NCBI RefSeq assembly: GCF_001047375.1
Contig: NZ_LFVU01000004.1
Coordinates: 62,001 to 126,000 of the forward strand
Direction: 5' to 3'
Length of the DNA stretch: 64,000 nt
From: Clostridium cylindrosporum DSM 605
GTDB lineage: Bacteria > Bacillota > Clostridia > Clostridiales > Caloramatoraceae
Positions 54,743-63,896 of this stretch are shown here, piece by piece. Under the pieces are notes generated by a model. It was not told the DNA's origin, ran no database searches, and saw only the letters and a list, made by a program, of their open reading frames with translations. The position numbers were made by a program, and so were the translations under genes. Each line of letters opens with the position of its first letter. The first letter of the stretch is position 1.

Positions 54743-55690
54743 TTACTGAAATAATATTCCTATTGGATATAACTTAGCAGTTCCCTTTGATAGTACCACA
54801 TCGAAAAGTACTTCCCCCTTATCAGGATTGCTAAATGCCTTAGTAGCAGTTACATCAATGTCATATCCTATCTTGTCATTTATAGCATTTGATATAGAGC
54901 TAGAGTCTGTATTAACAACTTCGAATTCCCCATTTTCTAATGCTTCTAGAAGCTTATAATATGCATTTTTAATGTCTATTTCATCCTGAGTTAAGACTAT
55001 ATCTCCTAGACTTGCTAGAAGTAGCCTACCCTCATATTCAAGCATATTGCTTTCTTCACATGTTCCTAGTTTTTCAGCTTCTGCAAATGCCTTCTTTGCA
55101 TCATCTACATTTCCTGAAGTTTGGGCCCCCTCTAGCATAGCTTTTGCTACATCGAACTGTGCATTAAACTTATTCTCTATATCCGTAACTACCGCTGTAC
55201 ATTTATTCATTCTAGCAGTTAAGATATTTATTTCTTTTAAAAATTCAGTTCTATCAACCTTTGCTAAATCTTGACTTCCAAGGGTTAAATAATTATTCCA
55301 CTGTCTAACATTTCCTATTCTCGGAGTATTAGATGCAATACTCTTTTCTACTTGATTTATTCTTGCAAGGGCATTGACTAATGACTCTGCCTTATTAATA
55401 GCAGTGGTAAGTTTACTTCCCTCCGCTGCTTCACTTGATGGAAGCTTTGCTATAAGTGCTCTAATTTCCTTTATGTATGCCTGCCACTGAGCTTGATTTT
55501 TAAGTCCTAGATAATTATTATGTAGTGACCATATAAGATGAGATGTCTTTGCCTTAGCATCACTTAATGTATTTGATATAGCTTGTACAAAAGTTACCTC
55601 ATTAAGCGATTGAAGCCCTACAGTAGTCCCACTTAACGTCAACAACGCTGCCATAAAAATCCCTAGGGATTTCTTCTTTAGATTAATCAT
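54743..55690 (-). CDS. Secreted NYxGxKN-repeat protein, third member
   Basis: About 315 residues with a signal peptide (cleavage near VQA, residue 37). The two repeats are NNYLGLKNQAQWQAYIKEI (about residue 58) and NTPRIGNVRQWNNYL (from residue 121), spaced 62 residues as in the other two members. The rest is helical with an acidic middle; the C-terminal 80 residues (GYDIDVTATKAFSNPDKG and following) look beta-rich and may be a separate domain. The LSERSY segment of the other members is absent. ATG 55690 has TTGGAGGAGT upstream. It pairs with the transglutaminase-like gene. Confidence 0.72.
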   Translation of the reverse strand: MINLKKKSLGIFMAALLTLSGTTVGLQSLNEVTFVQAISNTLSDAKAKTSHLIWSLHNNYLGLKNQAQWQAYIKEIRALIAKLPSSEAAEGSKLTTAINKAESLVNALARINQVEKSIASNTPRIGNVRQWNNYLTLGSQDLAKVDRTEFLKEINILTARMNKCTAVVTDIENKFNAQFDVAKAMLEGAQTSGNVDDAKKAFAEAEKLGTCEESNMLEYEGRLLLASLGDIVLTQDEIDIKNAYYKLLEALENGEFEVVNTDSSSISNAINDKIGYDIDVTATKAFSNPDKGEVLFDVVLSKGTAKLYPIGILFQ

Positions 55691-55858
55691 ACTACTCCTC
55701 CAATTAGCATAGTTTTCCACTAATTAAATATTTTGTTATGTAATACTCCATTTCTATTAGATAAAATATACTTTATTTATTAGAGGAATTGCAAGAAAAA
55801 TATTAATATTTATTAAAATAAACTACGTAATAAATATACGCTCTAAATCTAACAACAA

Positions 55859-55892
55859 AAATGCCCTCCTAGTGAACTAGGAGGGCATTCTA
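55859..55892 (-). terminator. Terminator of the EAL protein gene at 55898
   Basis: AATGCCCTCCTAG pairs perfectly with CTAGGAGGGCATT around a TGAA loop; the minus strand continues TTTTTG. Confidence 0.92.
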
Positions 55893-55897
55893 TAATT

Positions 55898-58168
55898 CTA
55901 AAATACCTTATGAGAATTAGTCATTAACATATCTTTAAATTCTGATATAGGCACAGGCTTTGAAAACAGATATCCTTGCGCCATATCACATCCAATTTCC
56001 TCTAGAAACTCCGATTGTTCCTCAGTTTCTACTCCCTCAGATACAACCTTAATACCCATACTTTTGGCTAATGATACAATTCCTAAAACTACTTGTTTCC
56101 ATCTTCCTGTACCATTTACTTCCTTAAAGAATTCCCGATCAAGCTTTAATATATCAACAGGTAAATCTTTAAGTAAATTAAGAGATGAATACCCTGCACC
56201 AAAGTCATCCATTGATATACTAAATCCAACCTTTTTTATACTATTCATGATATCCAGTAAAATTTCAGTATTACCAAATACAGCGCTTTCCGTTATTTCA
56301 ATTTCTATAAAACTTGGATTAATATTATATTTATCTGCTAGTTCCTTATACATTTCAATAAAGTTCTTATTATTTAGATGAACACGTGATACATTAACTG
56401 ATATAGGAATAATAGGAACACCTCTATCAATAAAGCTTCTAATAGTTTTACAAACCTCTTCAAAAACATACATATCTAAATCAAGTATAAATCCATTTTT
56501 CTCAAATAGAGGTATAAACTCACCAGGTGATATAATACCGTTTTCCTTACTATTCCATCTAACAAGTGCCTCAGCACCTACAATACTTAAATCTTTTAAG
56601 CTGTACTTTGGCTGAAAATATATAACAAACTCTTTATTCTCCAGTGCTGAGTTCATATAAGTTTCTATTTCTTTTTCCTTTAAAATATTATTATATATAC
56701 TATCACTATAAAATGTATAAGTAGTCCTATGATATCCCTTGTCTACTTTTTTAGCAATACTAGCCTTATCAATTAAAGCTGTAATATTAATTGAATCATC
56801 TAATATTTCTTTATCTATTTTATAAATTCCAAATGAAATAATAGCCTCATAATTCCCTTCCTTCTTCCACTTATAGGTATTTATTTGACTATTAATATCT
56901 ATTAACTTGTTTATAATATCCTCATTTTTTTCATATGAAAGTAAAAGAACAAATTTATCAGCATTTATTCTAGCAAAGGTTTCATGTGACTTTAATTTAC
57001 TCTTAAGTGTATCAGAAATAAATCTAAGGGTATTATTTCCCTCTTCATAGCCGAACCTATCGTTGATATGTTTAAATCTATCTATATCAAATTGAATAAT
57101 TGCATATTTTCTATGATAATTACTTTCTATAATTTTCTTTACATCTACCTTAAATTTGCTTAATGTATTAGCACCTGTTAAAGGATCTATAAAAGCTATC
57201 TTATATATCTTATCTCTAGATATCCTTTGCATATATAAAATATACATGGTTATTAAACTAAAAACTATAATGATTCCAGCAAAAATACCTAAAGTTCTAC
57301 TTTTAATATATGATATTTTTTCACTAACAATCCCCTCAGGTATAACAGACAGTAAATACCAGTCATTAATCTCAATAGGAGTATAACTCATGTACTTCTC
57401 TAAACCATTGATTTTACAATTAACATTTCCGCTTTTGCCCTTAGCCATTCTACTTAGCATATCATCTTTACTGTGCTCACCTATAAATTCAACTGAATAA
57501 TCTGAATCACCAACTAAATTAAAGTCCTTCAAACTATTATATTGGTTAGGTCTTAATATCGTTTCCCCTGTTTTCTTTACAACATATGAGTATCCTTTTC
57601 CACCAAATGTTGAAACCGCTAAAATCTTGTTATATATCTCTACCTCATGTTCTGCATAGATAACACCTATTATACTTTCATTCTTGTAAATAGGAGCTGC
57701 ATACACGCTTACCTTTTTACCATTAACTCTTCCAATTAGTGGCTCAGATAAGTTCGCTTCTCCCTTCATAGCCTTTTTAAAATATTCTCTATCACTTAAA
57801 TTAACATGATGTTCATCAGTAGTACAAGCTTCACCATTTGGAAGTATAATTCCCATTCTTATAAACTTATCTTCAATTCTACTCCCCTTTAATTTCTTCA
57901 ACTCACCCTTTACATCAAGCTTATCCTCCGCCCCTATAAGCTGTGAAATATTCTCAAGTGCTTTAATATCCCCTTTTATTTGTTTTTGAAGTGTTATCAC
58001 ACTTTGATTAGATATTTCTGAAAGATAGGTATTAGTTTCTTCTTTCAATATCCTTGAAATATTTACAATGTAATTAGTAAAAAAAGCTATAGAAATTAAA
58101 ATAACCATAAAGGAAATAGCTAATGTAGTAATTACTTGATACTTATAATCTTTTAACATAGACTTCAT
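55898..58168 (-). CDS. Membrane c-di-GMP phosphodiesterase: CACHE, degenerate GGDEF, EAL (second)
   Basis: A 756-residue protein with helix 1 (about 12-34), an extracellular CACHE domain (to about 275), helix 2 near 290-310, then GGDEF and EAL domains. The GGDEF motif is NADKF, so cyclase activity is unlikely, although the preceding FDIDRFKHINDRFGYEEGN is recognisable. EAL residues GAEALVRW, EIEITESAVF, MDDFGAGYSSLNLL, DILKLDREF and SEGVETEEQ are intact. ATG 58168 is close (2 nt) to GGGGGAG; ATG 58159 is an alternative. It is closely related to the protein at 59987-62293. Confidence 0.9.
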   Translation of the reverse strand: MKSMLKDYKYQVITTLAISFMVILISIAFFTNYIVNISRILKEETNTYLSEISNQSVITLQKQIKGDIKALENISQLIGAEDKLDVKGELKKLKGSRIEDKFIRMGIILPNGEACTTDEHHVNLSDREYFKKAMKGEANLSEPLIGRVNGKKVSVYAAPIYKNESIIGVIYAEHEVEIYNKILAVSTFGGKGYSYVVKKTGETILRPNQYNSLKDFNLVGDSDYSVEFIGEHSKDDMLSRMAKGKSGNVNCKINGLEKYMSYTPIEINDWYLLSVIPEGIVSEKISYIKSRTLGIFAGIIIVFSLITMYILYMQRISRDKIYKIAFIDPLTGANTLSKFKVDVKKIIESNYHRKYAIIQFDIDRFKHINDRFGYEEGNNTLRFISDTLKSKLKSHETFARINADKFVLLLSYEKNEDIINKLIDINSQINTYKWKKEGNYEAIISFGIYKIDKEILDDSINITALIDKASIAKKVDKGYHRTTYTFYSDSIYNNILKEKEIETYMNSALENKEFVIYFQPKYSLKDLSIVGAEALVRWNSKENGIISPGEFIPLFEKNGFILDLDMYVFEEVCKTIRSFIDRGVPIIPISVNVSRVHLNNKNFIEMYKELADKYNINPSFIEIEITESAVFGNTEILLDIMNSIKKVGFSISMDDFGAGYSSLNLLKDLPVDILKLDREFFKEVNGTGRWKQVVLGIVSLAKSMGIKVVSEGVETEEQSEFLEEIGCDMAQGYLFSKPVPISEFKDMLMTNSHKVF

Positions 58169-58288
58169 ATCTCCCCCAAAAACCTTACATTTAATGTTAA
58201 TCCCTCCATATTATTATAGTACATTTTATGCCTAAAGTGTTAAAAAGTATAAACATTAAATGTATAAAGGGGTAATCTTTTGATATAA

Positions 58289-58362
58289 GTTAGGCGTACT
58301 GTGGGATATATTATCTTTGGTTAAAATGATGAGGACACCCCTTGCAGAGCACTAACCTACAT
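58289..58362. repeat. R9: remnant of the variable-arm palindrome family
   Basis: About 74 bp. The left half (GTTAGGCGTACTGTGG to TAAAATGATGAGGAC) resembles the reverse-orientation left end and CGACGAG hinge; it joins directly to CTTGCAGAGCACTAACC-TACAT, a family terminus. The central core and second halves of the stems are missing. Confidence 0.55.
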
Positions 58363-58400
58363 AAAAAGACTGCTTACAATCTGTGTTTGCAAGCAGTCCC
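58363..58400 (-). terminator. Terminator of the helical-repeat protein gene
   Basis: GACTGCTT (58368-58375) pairs with AAGCAGTC (58391-58398); the minus strand continues with TTTTT. Confidence 0.85.
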
Positions 58401-58414
58401 TATATTAATTTAAA

Positions 58415-59572
58415 CTAAGCTATAATTGTATTCGCCGCTTCTCTTTCTTGAAGTGCTTCTCTCGCTTCCTCTAGTAGGTCCATAGCTATTCTATTCTTAT
58501 TAAGTAATTCTCTTTGTTCATCTGTTAACGCATTATCATATGCAGAAACTAGAATATCAGCTATCTCGAAGTAATCCTTGTGTTCTTTGTCCTCAGAAAG
58601 TCTACTTTCTAGTAGTACAGCTATAGGATGTGCCGCTGCACATGCTTTTAAAGCTTCAAGCTCCCTAGCTGCTTCTATAATAACCATTTCCTGAACTTGA
58701 TATGATAACTCTTCGAATTCAGACATTGCTACTAGTGCATTTGTAAAGTAGTCTACATTTAACTCCTCAAACTGAGACATATCATATAGATTTTTTAGTG
58801 ATGTAATTACCTTCTTCGCCAAAGACTCGTTAAATATTCTATAAATGCAGTCTATCTTTTCCTTAGCATAACTATTAGCCCTAACTTGAAGCTTTTCATA
58901 CTCTGAAAGCTCCTCATACATATTAACTGTTTCTCTAGGTTCTCTTTCATATGGCTCATAATTTTCAAATTCTGAATCATCTTCATATCTGTCTCTTCTA
59001 TCTTTATCATTAGGATCATATGATAATAATTTAAGAGTTACTACTTGAACCTTTAGTTCGCTAAGTATTCTCTTAGCTGGTTCATCCCTATTTATTACTT
59101 CCTTTGAACCTTCAGGTAGCCTATTATATGAATTTATTACCTTCTCCTTCATTAAGCATCCTGAATCCTTTAGAGAGTATATTGCTCTTAAATCCCTTAT
59201 AACTGGCTCTGCCTTAGCCTCATATAGCTTATAAGCAGCTTCACTTCTAAGCACTAATGATGTAGCCATCGGAGAAAGCTTCTTATATATATCAAGAACC
59301 TCCCTAGCTTTTTCGTAGTAGTTCTTATCTAATAAATCTAGTTTCATAAGTAAGTCTATAAAGACCTTTGCATCCTCTTCAGCCTTAACCTTCTTCATTA
59401 CTTCTAAGGAATCCCAGTACTTGTACGCTAAGTATGTATTGTTCATAACCTCATTCTTCTCTTCAGCTGATAACTCCTCATAGGAAGCCAGTGCAGTCTT
59501 TATTTCTTCTTTATTTCTTTTATTATCTGGACATAAAGACTTTAGCATGTCTATTACCCTTATTACTCTCAT
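58415..59572 (-). CDS. Cytoplasmic helical-repeat protein, unknown function
   Basis: A 385-residue, highly charged, helix-rich protein with no signal peptide or membrane segment. About six diverged units of roughly 55-65 residues share the pattern Y-x2-L-S-x2-E-K-x2-V-x5-A-x3-L-x2-A: for example YEELSAEEKNEVMNNTYLAY, YKKLSPMATSLVLRSEAAYK, YEELSEYEKLQVRANSYAKE and YDNALTDEQRELLNKNRIAM. Similar helical units are frequent in Firmicute surface proteins, but this one lacks an export signal. AAGGAGGG precedes the ATG. Function cannot be assigned. Confidence 0.65.
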   Translation of the reverse strand: MRVIRVIDMLKSLCPDNKRNKEEIKTALASYEELSAEEKNEVMNNTYLAYKYWDSLEVMKKVKAEEDAKVFIDLLMKLDLLDKNYYEKAREVLDIYKKLSPMATSLVLRSEAAYKLYEAKAEPVIRDLRAIYSLKDSGCLMKEKVINSYNRLPEGSKEVINRDEPAKRILSELKVQVVTLKLLSYDPNDKDRRDRYEDDSEFENYEPYEREPRETVNMYEELSEYEKLQVRANSYAKEKIDCIYRIFNESLAKKVITSLKNLYDMSQFEELNVDYFTNALVAMSEFEELSYQVQEMVIIEAARELEALKACAAAHPIAVLLESRLSEDKEHKDYFEIADILVSAYDNALTDEQRELLNKNRIAMDLLEEAREALQEREAANTIIA

Positions 59573-59803
59573 GAAATTCGCCCTCCTTAGTACATTAAGT
59601 AACTTTAATTAAGCAAAAACGAAACCTTAATATATACTTAATATTTATCCTTTATCATGAAGAAAAACCATAATAATATCTTCACTTGTTATTATAATTT
59701 TCAATATGAGTAGATTTTATTCCTAATTATCCATACCTTATATTGCTATTTAATACATGAGCCTAGGAAAGTAATAAGCCTTGCTACAAGATTAACTTTA
59801 AGT

Positions 59804-59887
59804 ATAAACAAAATTCTTAAATTAGAGGGAGTTTTAACTTCCTCTGATTTTTAGAAGTCCTTATCCAGAGGCTTACTATAGGATAAA
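59804..59887. repeat. Second palindromic repeat family, copy F2b
   Basis: An 84-bp copy sharing ATAAACA-AATTCTTAAAT, the AGAGGGAGTT/AACTTCCTCT hairpin, TTAGAAGTC and TTATCCAG with F2a. The insert before the closing GGATAAA is only about 15 bp, against more than 60 bp in F2a. The rest of 59573-59977 is AT-rich non-coding. Confidence 0.7.
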
Positions 59888-59986
59888 ATTTTTTAATTAC
59901 TAGAACATTTTTACTTTTTATTCTATAATAAACCTAATATGTCATAATATACTTTAATAAGCCATTGAATTAAGGAGGTGTATATT

Positions 59987-62293
59987 ATGCTAAGAAACTT
60001 AAATAAGAAAAATAAAATACTAAGCTCCTCCCTAGGTTTAAATAAGGATAAAAACATACCTATTATATTATCTGTAATTGCAGTAATATTTACAGTATTT
60101 ATAATGATTGTGCTTTCTGCAATATATATGTATAAACTTAGATTAATTCTTACGGAAGAGACAAATTCCTACTTATCAGAGGTTAACTCCCAAGGAGTAT
60201 CCTCGGTTAAAAAACAAGTTAACTATGAATTAGAATTACTTAGTGCAATTGCATCCTCTATAAGTGAAGAAAATGGTAATAACTTAGAAAATGCTGCACT
60301 TACACTTATTAAAGAAAGCAAACATAACAATTATAAGAGAATGGGTATAATGCTTCCTAATGGTAGGTCCTATACAAGTGATGGATATATCGAAGACTTT
60401 TCCGATAATGACTCCTTAAAAAATTCACTTAGAGGATCTTCTAGTGTTTCTAAGGTTATTATAGATAAGATAAGTGGAGATAAAATACTAGTATATAGCG
60501 TACCAATATATAAATCTGGAGATGTTATAGGAGTACTTTTCGGTACCCATAACATAGATGTCTACAAGGATATCATTTCTGTATCATCATTTAATAACAA
60601 TGGAATATCCTATATATCACAAAGTGATGGTAAACTGGTTATAAACTCCAATAGCCCAAATACTCATACTCTATTTAACGAAGAACTTAACCAAGATATA
60701 AACACTACACCAAAGAATATAAAAGATTTTAATCTTATGAAACTTAATATGAAAAATGGAAAAAAAGGGACTATAGAATATAATTATTCAGGAAAAGATA
60801 TGTACTTGATTTATTCACCTATAGGTATAAATAACTGGTATCTTATGTCCTGTGTACCAAAGGAAATAATCACAGAAAAATCTAGTTACCTAACAAAAAT
60901 AACATTTCATACATCTATTTTTATTGTGTTTTTATTTTCTTCTCTTATGCTATGTCTTTTATATAGTCAATACAAAAGCAAGAAGGCTCTAAGTAATCTT
61001 GCCTATATAGATGATTTAACAGGAGCAAGCAACTATACAAAGTTCAGCTTAGATGTGAAGAATTTGCTTAAGAACACTAAAAACAAATACGTTTTTGTTA
61101 TATTTGATATAGACAAGTTCAAGTATATTAATGATGTCTTTGGTTTTAATGAAGGCAATAGAATCCTAAAGAATATCTCCTCTATACTTGAGGAAAATAT
61201 TAATAGAGAAGAAGTTTTCTCAAGGGTTCGATGTGACCATTACTCAGTTCTTATGAAGTATAAAGATGATGAAGAGATTGTTACTAGACTAAAGGGATTA
61301 AATGAAAAATTCTCTGAAATTAATAACTTCAATGCTTCTAAATATAATCTAGTAATAAACTATGGTATATATAAAATAACCAATGAGGATACCTCACTTA
61401 ATACTATAAGTGACATGGCGGAAATCGCACTTGAAACAGTTAAGGGAAGACATCAAAGTTCAATTGCATTCTATAATGATGAACTTAAGAGCAAAATCCT
61501 AGAGGAATGCGAGATAGAAACTTACATGTACTCCGCCCTTGAAAAGAAAGAGTTTAAGGTATATCTTCAGCCTAAGTATAATCTAAATCCTGTTAAAGCA
61601 GCTGGTGCTGAGGCACTGATTCGTTGGACTCACCCTAGCAAGGGATTACTTTCACCGGGTATATTTATCCCTATATTCGAAAGAAATGGATTCATAGCTA
61701 ACATTGATATGTATGTTTTTGAAGAGGTTTGTAGGATAATACGATACTGGATGGATAACGGAATAACCCCTATTCCCATATCAGTAAACCAATCTAGAGC
61801 AAGTCTATATAATCCTTGTTCTATAGAAATCCTTAAAGGATTCATAAACAAATACAATGTTCCACCAAAGCTTATAGAAATCGAAATCACAGAAAGTGCT
61901 GTCTTCGATAATGTAAACCAATTAATTGATATTATGATAAAACTTAAGGAAATTGGTTTCATTTTATCTATGGATGACTTCGGTTCCGGTTACTCCTCAC
62001 TTAACCTACTTAAAGATATTCCAGTAGACGTTCTAAAGCTTGATAGAGAGTTTTTCAACGAAACTGCAGATACGAAAAGAGGAAAAACTGTAATATCAAG
62101 TATAGTTTCAATGGCAAAATCACTTGATATCAAGGTACTCTCAGAGGGTGTTGAAACTAAGTCCCAGTCTGAATTCCTAAAAAGCATAGGATGTGATATG
62201 GTACAAGGGTATCTATTTGGAAAACCTATGACTCTGGAAGAATTCGAAGCAAAAGTACTATCTATCATACCTAAATTTAACCATACCTCATAA
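59987..62293 (+). CDS. Membrane c-di-GMP phosphodiesterase: CACHE, degenerate GGDEF, EAL (third)
   Basis: About 768 residues, same layout as the protein at 55898 and clearly its paralogue (shared LTEETNSYLSEV, RMGIMLPNG, NWYLMSCVPKEI, MDDFGSGYSSLNLLKD). The GGDEF motif is RCDHY, the most decayed of the three. The EAL residues are complete: GAEALIRW, PISVNQSRA, EIEITESAVF, VDVLKLDREF, SEGVETKSQ. ATG 59987 follows AAGGAGG by 8 nt; GTG 59978 overlaps that site. It is the only plus-strand member of the trio and has its own terminator. Confidence 0.9.
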   Translation: MLRNLNKKNKILSSSLGLNKDKNIPIILSVIAVIFTVFIMIVLSAIYMYKLRLILTEETNSYLSEVNSQGVSSVKKQVNYELELLSAIASSISEENGNNLENAALTLIKESKHNNYKRMGIMLPNGRSYTSDGYIEDFSDNDSLKNSLRGSSSVSKVIIDKISGDKILVYSVPIYKSGDVIGVLFGTHNIDVYKDIISVSSFNNNGISYISQSDGKLVINSNSPNTHTLFNEELNQDINTTPKNIKDFNLMKLNMKNGKKGTIEYNYSGKDMYLIYSPIGINNWYLMSCVPKEIITEKSSYLTKITFHTSIFIVFLFSSLMLCLLYSQYKSKKALSNLAYIDDLTGASNYTKFSLDVKNLLKNTKNKYVFVIFDIDKFKYINDVFGFNEGNRILKNISSILEENINREEVFSRVRCDHYSVLMKYKDDEEIVTRLKGLNEKFSEINNFNASKYNLVINYGIYKITNEDTSLNTISDMAEIALETVKGRHQSSIAFYNDELKSKILEECEIETYMYSALEKKEFKVYLQPKYNLNPVKAAGAEALIRWTHPSKGLLSPGIFIPIFERNGFIANIDMYVFEEVCRIIRYWMDNGITPIPISVNQSRASLYNPCSIEILKGFINKYNVPPKLIEIEITESAVFDNVNQLIDIMIKLKEIGFILSMDDFGSGYSSLNLLKDIPVDVLKLDREFFNETADTKRGKTVISSIVSMAKSLDIKVLSEGVETKSQSEFLKSIGCDMVQGYLFGKPMTLEEFEAKVLSIIPKFNHTS

Positions 62294-62296
62294 CAT

Positions 62297-62335
62297 AACC
62301 CCGTTAGGTAATAACCTAATGGGGTTAACTTTTTT
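62297..62335 (+). terminator. Terminator of the EAL protein gene at 59987
   Basis: AACCCCGTTAGGT pairs with ACCTAATGGGGTT (one G-T wobble) around AATA, then AACTTTTTT. Confidence 0.93.
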
Positions 62336-62442
62336 ACGAGCCTACTTTTCATATAATATTTTAACCTATACATAACACTCTATATAACCTACCCTGCATA
62401 TATTGATACTAGATAGATTTATAATAATTAGGAGGTTATTTA

Positions 62443-62628
62443 ATGATAAAATTCACTTTACCTAGAGATGTTTGTTTTGAAAAAGATTCCTTCAAGTTCC
62501 TTAAAACTATGAAAGGTAGTAAGGGTGTTTCCCTCCTAGGTGAAGAATTAATGAAGAAAACCATATTTGTGGATAGTTATGCTATGTACATTAGGGAAGC
62601 TTCATTAAACCCTCCCCCCACAATATAA
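62443..62628 (+). CDS. Small protein of 61 residues, unknown function
   Basis: A 61-residue ORF with TTAGGAGG about 8 nt before the ATG and a strong terminator after the stop. Sequence MIKFTLPRDVCFEKDSFKFL, then SKGVSLLGEELMKKTIFVDS and a Pro-rich end NPPPTI. No signal peptide or known motif. Both expression signals support a real gene; the function is unknown. Confidence 0.6.
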   Translation: MIKFTLPRDVCFEKDSFKFLKTMKGSKGVSLLGEELMKKTIFVDSYAMYIREASLNPPPTI

Positions 62629-62658
62629 TCTATAAAGAAATTCTATATATATAATATA

Positions 62659-62700
62659 TGAACCCCCCTAGGTAATGTTACAAAGGGGGGTTCACTTTTT
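62659..62700. terminator. Bidirectional terminator
   Basis: TGAACCCCCC (62659-62668) pairs with GGGGGGTTCA (62685-62694), then CTTTTTT. It also lies directly after the stop of the convergent DHHW gene (62700). Confidence 0.9.
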
Positions 62701-63884
62701 TAATTTTTAAGTTCATCTATCATATTAACAAAACCTAAATCATTAAACATAAATAGTACAATATCAGCATCTGTCGATTCTGCTACTTTCCTATTGCTTG
62801 TACCAGATGAATCTATATATCTAGGGTCTACAACCTCAACCTCACGGAATATATCCTCAAACATCCAGCTCATTGCAGAATGATATGAATCCCTGTAGAT
62901 AAGAAGCTTCTTATCTACAGGAGCCGCTTCATTAACTACCTTGTAATGTACACTTGATGATGTGTATGCTGTAGGATATGATATTACATCATCCTTAACT
63001 CCAGTTGCAATTATCTTAGATGAATCTACCTCCTGGAACTTCTCTCCATTATGAAGATAGTATTTATGAGGCTTTTTTGCCTTACTATATACATATGGAA
63101 CAGATTCATTAAGTGGATACACCTCATATAGATTTCTATTATATACACCTAGAAATTCCTTTTTCTTAAGAGTCTCGGTTTTATAGGATTCATCCTTTAT
63201 GTGTACCTTAAGCTTTGAAGACTTAGACATAGCATCCATTATAATCTTAAATCCCTCAAAGGCACCTTTACTATTCCAATGGTTATCTGTTTTGAAATAA
63301 AAGTCCTTTAGCTTGTCCTGAGTAAACCTTTCATTAAAGCTATCATGAAGATTTATAACATTTATATCATCCCTATTAAGTCCAGACATGAACCTTGAAC
63401 TATTTCTAAGCAGTGTCTTACTGTTATTAAACTTTGGTAATAAGGAAATTAATATATTCTCCTTTTGAGGGGTAGCTACATAGTACACTTCCTTCCCATT
63501 ATCTCTTAGGAGCTTTCCATAATCATTTATTGTATCTGAATACTCCTTAGCCTTACTTTCAGTAAGATTTAAGCTATTCCCTTGGAATATCCAGCCATCA
63601 TCAACTAAGTAGTATCCCTTTATATTTGTCTTTCCTAGAAGAATTTCACCTTTCATATGAAGTTTAAGAAATTCATCACGAAGGGCGAACTGATCAGTAT
63701 AGTACTTTTCATAATCTCCTGTATAAGCTTTAATCCCTACCTTTCCATATATAGGCTTTTGAGCAAGTGCTCTATTTTCCGCCTTACTTTCAGATTTGTC
63801 AGCACTTATGAAGTTAAAAGCTGAGAAGCTAAAAACAATAGCTAAAAAGGGAATTGTCATCCATATTGATTTTTTTCTATTCAT
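62700..63884 (-). CDS. DHHW family protein (AlgX/AlgJ-like), copy 2
   Basis: A 394-residue protein with an N-terminal membrane helix (about 8-27) and an extracellular SGNH-like domain. It shares with copy 1 ENRALAQKP, DQFALRDEFLKLH, YYLVDDGWIFQGNSLN and FYFKTDNHWNSKGAF near residue 195; the hallmark His pair is NH rather than HH. LLIYRDSYHSAMSWMFEDIF near residue 325 corresponds to the GNSFT block of copy 1, with RDSYH in its place, typical of AlgJ/AlgX. It follows the second AlgI-like gene by 12 bp, with AAGGAGGGAAGG between. Confidence 0.83.
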   Translation of the reverse strand: MNRKKSIWMTIPFLAIVFSFSAFNFISADKSESKAENRALAQKPIYGKVGIKAYTGDYEKYYTDQFALRDEFLKLHMKGEILLGKTNIKGYYLVDDGWIFQGNSLNLTESKAKEYSDTINDYGKLLRDNGKEVYYVATPQKENILISLLPKFNNSKTLLRNSSRFMSGLNRDDINVINLHDSFNERFTQDKLKDFYFKTDNHWNSKGAFEGFKIIMDAMSKSSKLKVHIKDESYKTETLKKKEFLGVYNRNLYEVYPLNESVPYVYSKAKKPHKYYLHNGEKFQEVDSSKIIATGVKDDVISYPTAYTSSSVHYKVVNEAAPVDKKLLIYRDSYHSAMSWMFEDIFREVEVVDPRYIDSSGTSNRKVAESTDADIVLFMFNDLGFVNMIDELKN

Positions 63885-63896
63885 ATCCTTCCCTCC

